Positions 30,720 to 34,792 of a stretch of 34,792 bases of DNA are shown here, piece after piece. The stretch comes from Saprospiraceae bacterium. GTDB taxonomy: Bacteria; Bacteroidota; Bacteroidia; Chitinophagales; Saprospiraceae. The notes below the pieces were generated by a model. That model was given only the letters and a program-made list of their open reading frames with translations, searched no databases and had not been told where the DNA came from. How positions within the stretch are numbered: the first letter of the stretch is position 1; every line of letters starts with the position of its first letter. Position numbers and translations under genes: made by a program. The stretch spans positions 1 to 34,792 of the forward strand of contig JANQPA010000079.1 in assembly GCA_028285545.1 (NCBI GenBank), written 5' to 3'.

Positions 30720-33386
30720 CTCTCCTCTTAAAGTTTTTGCTGGATGAGTTAAGGCTGCTTTTATTGACTGAAAACTAACGGTAAATAGGGCAATGGCCAC
30801 CAACAATAATGCAGATGCCACAAATACGGTCCATTGGATATCAATTCTAAAGGCAAAATTTTGAAGCCATTTGTTCATACCGTACCAGGCGATAGGAGCT
30901 GCCAGTAAAAAGGAAATACCTACCAAAATCAGGAAATCCTTGGATAACAAAGTTACCAATCTGGAAACACTGGCACCCAAAACTTTGCGAATCCCAATCT
31001 CTTTGGTTCTTTGCACCGTTGCGAAAGTAGCCAGTCCCCACAATCCCAGACAAGAAATCAACATGGCCAGACCTGCAAATATTTTAAATAAGCCATACAA
31101 ACGACTTTCCGATTCATAATATCGTTCTATCGTTTTTTCCAGAAAATGAAACTCGTAAATACCATCTGGGAAAGTCTTTTCCCAACTGGACTTGATAGCA
31201 GCCAGGGTTTGAGGAAGCTCAGAGCCAGCCTTTAGTTTAATACTGGCCTCTCTTTGATATCGAAAATAGGGAGATATTAATAATGGTTCAATGGCTTCAT
31301 GGAGGGATGAAATATTAAAATCGGCGATAACGCCAACGATTTCCGCAGTCCAGTTATTAAAACCAAAGAGAAACCGTTTGCCCAGGGCTTCTTCAGGCGT
31401 ACCAAAGCCCATCACCTTAATCAACTGTTCGTTGACCATCACTCTAGGTATCTGTTGCTCTTCAGGAATAGAAGCACTAATGGAATTGGTATCTCTATTT
31501 TCAGTATAACGGCCTGCCAATAGTTTTAAATTATAAATGTCATCATAATTTTCGTCAGCCCATATTAATCGTACCTCCTTTCTGCCTGGATCATTTAAAT
31601 CGGTTTCGTGCATCCGTGTTGTCCAGGAACTTTCGCTTGCAGGTGCAGCCAGTGCAAAGGAAACCTGATCTATCTGTGGAATGGAGGCTATTTCAGATTT
31701 AAAGACCTGATTTTTTTGATGTCCTCTCATTCTGACTGTTATCACATTTTCCTTGTCAAAACCTAAATTTTGATTATGGAAAAATTCCATTTGTTGAGAC
31801 ATAATAATCAGTGCCACCAATAAGGCTGCTGAGATGGTAAACTGGGTAACTACCAGGCCTTTGCGTAAAAAATTGGAATTTTTATCACCAGTAACGTGAT
31901 TGGCTTTTATGGAAAGAGCTGGTTGAAATCTTGAAATCAGCCATGCTGGATAAACACCAGTTAAGAGTCCTGTGAATAATATAAAACCCAAAAACAAACT
32001 TAAGCCACCCACTGAAAATAGAACTCCAGAGCTAATATCTTTATCAAGAAGATTATTGATGTAGGGCAATGAGATATGTGAAATAATGAAGGCAAAAACA
32101 CTTGCGATAGCTATCAATAGAAAAGCCTCCCCAAGGAATTGTCTCATCAATTGCCCACGACCAGCCCCAATGGCCTTTCGAATACCTACCTCTTTTACCC
32201 TGGTTAATGCCTGGGCGGTAGACAAGTTGATGAAGTTAATACAAGCCAATAGCAAAACCAGTAAACTTATTCCACCAAAAAACCACAGCCAAACTGGATT
32301 GATGGCCTGAACCCATTCGCCTCCTCCATCAACTTCTGGATTCAAATGAATGTTTGTTAAGGGCTGTAATTCTGCATATGCAAGTTCCGGATCATCACTA
32401 TCATCATTAATATGGGTGTCATACAGGTCTCGAATAGATGTATGTAGACTGGTATATTCAATCCCTTCTTTCAAAACCACAAAAGTAGAGAGACCAAAAG
32501 TCATTCCCCAATTATCACTGTTTCCTGTTACCCATGGGCTAATTGGAAAATAAGACATCAACATTTCTGCTGGTAAATGGGTATTGGAAGGCAGGTCTTC
32601 AATAATACCCGCCACGGTCATGGTCTGATCATTTTCATATTGGAAAGTCTTTCCAATGGGATCTTCCCTTCCGTAATATGTTTTTGCCAGAGATTCTGTA
32701 AGCAATACCTGATTAGGGTTTCTCATGGCTTCATGACCATTTCCTCTCAGTACCTTAATGTCGAAAATGTCGAGAAAATTATCGTCCACCATTAAAATAT
32801 GGTTTTGCTTAAATCGCTTTTGAGGATTAATTTCGATGACTTTATCGTCTCGAGGATAAGCAATGCCGACCATTTCGATTTCCGGAAATTGATCTCGCAG
32901 AGCCTGGGGTAGGGGCGCGGGGGTACTGTAATCCAGAAAACGTTCACCAGGTTCTTCCCAGATTTGATTGACCCGATAGATTTGAGCAGCTTTTTCGTGG
33001 TAAGTGTCGAAACTCAACTCATAGTGGATAAAAAGTCCAATCAGAATACAAACACTTAAACCAATGGTTAAACCTAAGATGTGGAGACTGGAATTTAATC
33101 TCTGTCTAAATAATCTTCTGAGAATAAAACGGAAATTATTGTTATTCATCATATTTTGAAAATTGCCGGGTGATAAGCTACGATTACCTTTTATTGTGGA
33201 TAGATTAAAAAAATACAGGACATCCCAAATGAACTGTTTTCTGGCTTGTTTTAATCCAATTTCACGAACGTTTTCCTTGAAAGTCTCATGAAGGTCACCC
33301 TGAATTTCTTCCAGAAGCTCAGGAGCACAAAACCACCTGAAAAAGCGGTCAGCCCAAACGGGGACTTTGAATTCTTGCTTAGTCAT
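30717..33386 (-). CDS. FtsX-like ABC permease with N-terminal prefix domain
   Basis: An 889-residue inner-membrane permease. Residues 1-75 form the soluble prefix domain (RFFRWFCAPELLEEIQGDLHE) that marks this Bacteroidota group. Then comes membrane helix 1 (near 97-118), a large periplasmic MacB-type domain, three helices near residues 375-480, and after a fourth (LVVTQFTISAALLVALIIM) a second periplasmic domain and three last helices. The EVGIRKAIGAGRGQLMRQFLGEA and EIGIRKVLGASVSRLVTLLSKDF segments are the paired FtsX coupling motifs. It has no ATPase and none is adjacent. It is 12 bases after the PadR gene, so is likely under its control. Confidence 0.9.
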   Translation of the reverse strand: MTKQEFKVPVWADRFFRWFCAPELLEEIQGDLHETFKENVREIGLKQARKQFIWDVLYFFNLSTIKGNRSLSPGNFQNMMNNNNFRFILRRLFRQRLNSSLHILGLTIGLSVCILIGLFIHYELSFDTYHEKAAQIYRVNQIWEEPGERFLDYSTPAPLPQALRDQFPEIEMVGIAYPRDDKVIEINPQKRFKQNHILMVDDNFLDIFDIKVLRGNGHEAMRNPNQVLLTESLAKTYYGREDPIGKTFQYENDQTMTVAGIIEDLPSNTHLPAEMLMSYFPISPWVTGNSDNWGMTFGLSTFVVLKEGIEYTSLHTSIRDLYDTHINDDSDDPELAYAELQPLTNIHLNPEVDGGGEWVQAINPVWLWFFGGISLLVLLLACINFINLSTAQALTRVKEVGIRKAIGAGRGQLMRQFLGEAFLLIAIASVFAFIISHISLPYINNLLDKDISSGVLFSVGGLSLFLGFILFTGLLTGVYPAWLISRFQPALSIKANHVTGDKNSNFLRKGLVVTQFTISAALLVALIIMSQQMEFFHNQNLGFDKENVITVRMRGHQKNQVFKSEIASIPQIDQVSFALAAPASESSWTTRMHETDLNDPGRKEVRLIWADENYDDIYNLKLLAGRYTENRDTNSISASIPEEQQIPRVMVNEQLIKVMGFGTPEEALGKRFLFGFNNWTAEIVGVIADFNISSLHEAIEPLLISPYFRYQREASIKLKAGSELPQTLAAIKSSWEKTFPDGIYEFHFLEKTIERYYESESRLYGLFKIFAGLAMLISCLGLWGLATFATVQRTKEIGIRKVLGASVSRLVTLLSKDFLILVGISFLLAAPIAWYGMNKWLQNFAFRIDIQWTVFVASALLLVAIALFTVSFQSIKAALTHPAKTLRGE

Positions 33387-33398
33387 ATACCTCCAGGA

Positions 33399-33722
33399 TT
33401 AAAATTTTAGCTTGGGAATAATAGACCATATTTTGCTCCTTTGCTCCTGCATCTCGGTGAGTTTTTTATAACCATATGGCGTGACTTGATACAGACGTTT
33501 TCGCCGACCACCTCTTTCCTGGCTTTCACCACCCAAAACTGATTTTGTAAAGCCTTTTTTTTCAAGGCGCCTCAGAACAGTATGGATAGCACTCAGCGAA
33601 ATTTCCTGCTCATAATGTTTTTGATAGGCCTTGCGGACCGTAATTCCGTAGGCCTCTTCATGAACCAGGATGACCATCATCAAGATCATCTCTTCCAGGT
33701 TACCTAAACGATCGTTATTCAT
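33399..33722 (-). CDS. PadR-family transcriptional regulator
   Basis: A 107-residue winged-helix repressor. The frame is open further upstream, but the ATG at 33722 (MNNDRLGNLEEMILMMVIL) fits the family, and the extra upstream codons run through the promoter repeats and a palindrome. The winged helix has EISLSAIHTVLRRLEKKGFTKS, then the wing with GGRRKRLYQVTPYG. PadR proteins often control their own operon with a transporter. Here a large FtsX permease follows 12 bases later. Twin operator-like repeats precede the start. Confidence 0.9.
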   Translation of the reverse strand: MNNDRLGNLEEMILMMVILVHEEAYGITVRKAYQKHYEQEISLSAIHTVLRRLEKKGFTKSVLGGESQERGGRRKRLYQVTPYGYKKLTEMQEQRSKIWSIIPKLKF

Positions 33723-33727
33723 TATTT

Positions 33728-33780
33728 GAACTTTTGTAAAACAAATATAAGGTATTTTTAGAACTTTTGTAAAACAAATA
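33728..33780 (-). promoter_or_regulatory. Twin operator-like repeats and promoter of padR
   Basis: The 20-base sequence GAACTTTTGTAAAACAAATA occurs twice, at 33728-33747 and 33761-33780, with a 33-base period (three helical turns). Each holds the dyad TTTGT-TTT-ACAAA. The first copy overlaps an exact minus-strand -7 box TATATTTG (33749-33742). PadR binding here would block its own promoter. Confidence 0.65.
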
Positions 33781-33795
33781 AAAAAGAGATTAAAA

Positions 33796-33853
33796 TAGTT
33801 AACTTGCAGTTGCTGGGCAGATGGCCATCTGCCCGGCAACTGCAAGTTAACTA
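33796..33853. repeat. 58-bp near-perfect palindrome
   Basis: Arms of 29 bases (33796-33824 and 33825-33853) pair without a loop apart from one G-T wobble; the centre is GATGG/CCATC and the ends TAGTTAAC/GTTAACTA. It lies between divergent genes, so it cannot be a terminator for either. Confidence 0.85.
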
Positions 33854-33919
33854 CACTTTTAGTATTCTAGTTTCGGGAAAAGATCAAATTTTATTTTTTG
33901 ACCTTTTAAATTTATTAGC

Positions 33920-34267
33920 ATGAGTATGGTTAATAATCACATCAATTATGTGGAGTTTAAAGCCCCGGACCTGGAAAAAATCAAACAATTTTACCATCAA
34001 GCTTTTGGCTGGAAATTCACGGATTATGGAGAAACCTATGTTGCGTTTTCTGACAGTGGTCTGGAAGGTGGGTTTGACAAATCTGATGAAAAAATTGTAA
34101 ATGGAGCCCTGGTGGTTTTATATCACGATCAACTGGAAAAGATTAAAGAAAAAGTGGTAAAAGCTGGAGCCAAAATTTCAATGGATATTTTTTCTTTCCC
34201 AGGAGGGCGGAGGTTTCATTTTCTGGATCCAGCGGGTAATGAGTTGGCTATTTGGTCTGACAAATAA
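33920..34267 (+). CDS. VOC-family (glyoxalase-fold) protein
   Basis: A 115-residue single-domain protein of the vicinal oxygen chelate fold. It has the opening HINYVEFKAPDLEKIKQFYHQAFGWKF pattern with the typical FY and GW, and ends FHFLDPAGNELAIWSD, with the last metal ligand Glu. Members include glyoxalase I, antibiotic resistance and extradiol dioxygenase relatives; the substrate is unknown. It is divergent from the PadR operon and stands alone. The ATG at 33920 is used; an internal ATG two codons later is equally possible. Confidence 0.87.
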   Translation: MSMVNNHINYVEFKAPDLEKIKQFYHQAFGWKFTDYGETYVAFSDSGLEGGFDKSDEKIVNGALVVLYHDQLEKIKEKVVKAGAKISMDIFSFPGGRRFHFLDPAGNELAIWSDK

Positions 34268-34297
34268 TAAAATAGAAGTAAGTAGAAGCAGATAGAA

Positions 34298-34439
34298 ATA
34301 AATGGAGATAAAATAGAGACAAATTGTCTTATTGTAATCTCAATTGTTATGAATTTATATCATTAATTCAAGTTGCATCGCAACTGGCGTTAATTAATAA
34401 CAATATGTCTCTACATGTTATCCAGTTGTCTCCATTTAT
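34298..34439. repeat. Nested palindromic intergenic tract
   Basis: Four nested arm pairs: ATAAATGGAGA/TCTCCATTTAT (34298-34308, 34429-34439), AGAGAC/GTCTCT (34315-34320, 34407-34412), ATTGTTAT/ATAACAAT (34343-34350, 34397-34404) and the core AGTTGC-ATC-GCAACT (34371-34385). The core matches the hairpin at 29665-29681, and both are followed by TTAATTAAT. Confidence 0.7.
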
Positions 34440-34519
34440 CTCTCAATTCTGTTTGAAATAAATTGACTTTATTTAGAATTGTATTTTAGGAATGATTAGA
34501 ATCTTTTAAATAAAACACT

Positions 34520-34792
34520 CTAATTTTTATTTTCTAAATTGACTCTAATCATTCCTACCTTTTTCAATTTTTTCTCACCGGTGAAAATTTGATCCTTAAC
34601 CTCTATTATTTGCCGGTCGACTACTTTTTTTCCATTCACGGATACACTTATTCCCTTATTGATGTCAAACATTTCGGGATGAATAAAAAGGGTAAAAGCA
34701 GTAATCCCATCTGTTTTCACAAAAACATCATTGCTTCTTTTTTCCACCTCAATCCGGGGTGCCAAATCTGAGTAATAAAAACAGGAAGAGTT
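34520..34792 (-). CDS. C-terminal end of a gene running off the window (partial)
   Basis: The frame is open from the right edge to the stop at 34520-34522, giving 90 residues. A TTG at 34765 is not a believable start, as the frame continues upstream. The sequence (IEVEKRSNDVFVKTDGITAF, later MFDINKGISVSVNGKKV) is a beta-sandwich-like domain resembling the C-terminal extension of some Bacteroidota esterases or peptidases, but the catalytic part is outside the window, so no function is given. Confidence 0.65.
   Translation of the reverse strand, partial: NSSCFYYSDLAPRIEVEKRSNDVFVKTDGITAFTLFIHPEMFDINKGISVSVNGKKVVDRQIIEVKDQIFTGEKKLKKVGMIRVNLENKN

Noticed and set aside
33723-33845. Longer N-terminus for PadR
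   Set aside because: The extra 41 codons encode the promoter repeats and half of a palindrome; PadR proteins start near MNND-type sequence at 33722.
34488-34556. 13-bp inverted repeat around the end of the last gene as a terminator
   Set aside because: The loop is 43 bases and one arm lies inside the coding region, so it does not look like an intrinsic terminator.

Overview
This window looks like a chromosomal segment of a low-GC member of the Bacteroidota, probably from the Cytophagales/Saprospirales side. The evidence is a short RpoD-type sigma factor without region 1.1, several promoters of the Bacteroidota type (TTG or TTTG, 17-23 bases, then TAnnTTTG), almost no Shine-Dalgarno sequences, lipoproteins with relaxed lipoboxes, and families common in this phylum (DUF4199, DUF2027-Smr, BatA-like, LVIVD-repeat and WXXGXW proteins, prefix-domain FtsX permeases). 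No rRNA, tRNA, CRISPR array, transposase or prophage gene was seen.

Layout. Positions 1-3289 (+): the tail of an upstream gene, cmk, a lipoprotein and an MsbA-like ABC exporter, packed as one operon. Positions 3306-5960 (-): a Nudix-like protein without its Nudix box, a membrane-anchored unknown and an SH3 lipoprotein. Positions 6100-11981 (-): core housekeeping genes, rpoD-like sigma, pnp, rpsO, etfA and etfB, separated by clear terminators. Positions 12260-14420 (+): a TPR protein, a methyltransferase and a DUF2027-Smr protein. Positions 14398-20076 (-): a probable seven-gene operon (DUF4199, GT2, GT4, hddA, gmhA, hddC, gmhB) that would make GDP-D-glycero-D-manno-heptose and use sugars for a surface glycan. 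Positions 20348-24574 (-): a second DUF4199 protein, a dihydroorotase-like protein that has lost catalytic residues, and a BatA-like vWA membrane protein. Positions 25097-26365 (-): an LVIVD-repeat lipoprotein. Positions 26938-30686 (+): a WXXGXW periplasmic protein, an APH-fold kinase, an LpxL-like acyltransferase and a fatty acid desaturase; the last two act on membrane lipids. Positions 30717-33722 (-): a PadR regulator with a large prefix-domain FtsX permease. Then a VOC protein (+) and the C-terminal end of a gene that runs off the right edge (-).

The genes are mostly ordinary. The unusual content is in the spacers. Many hold word-like, periodic, low-complexity tracts built from a shared set of short words (GTTATTCGTTA, ACCCACTAC, AATACCCA and their complements). 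Several of these tracts are arranged as imperfect inverted repeats around a hairpin. The strongest case is a 361-bp nested palindromic element at 24718-25078 with two perfect inverted-repeat shells and four internal hairpins. Other strong palindromes lie at 28566-28621 (26-bp perfect arms) and 33796-33853 (29-bp arms in a divergent promoter region). The leader of the dihydroorotase-like gene carries a 19-bp hairpin that can compete with an alternative fold over the start codon.

All calls rest on reading the sequence by eye and on family knowledge; no database search or folding program was run.
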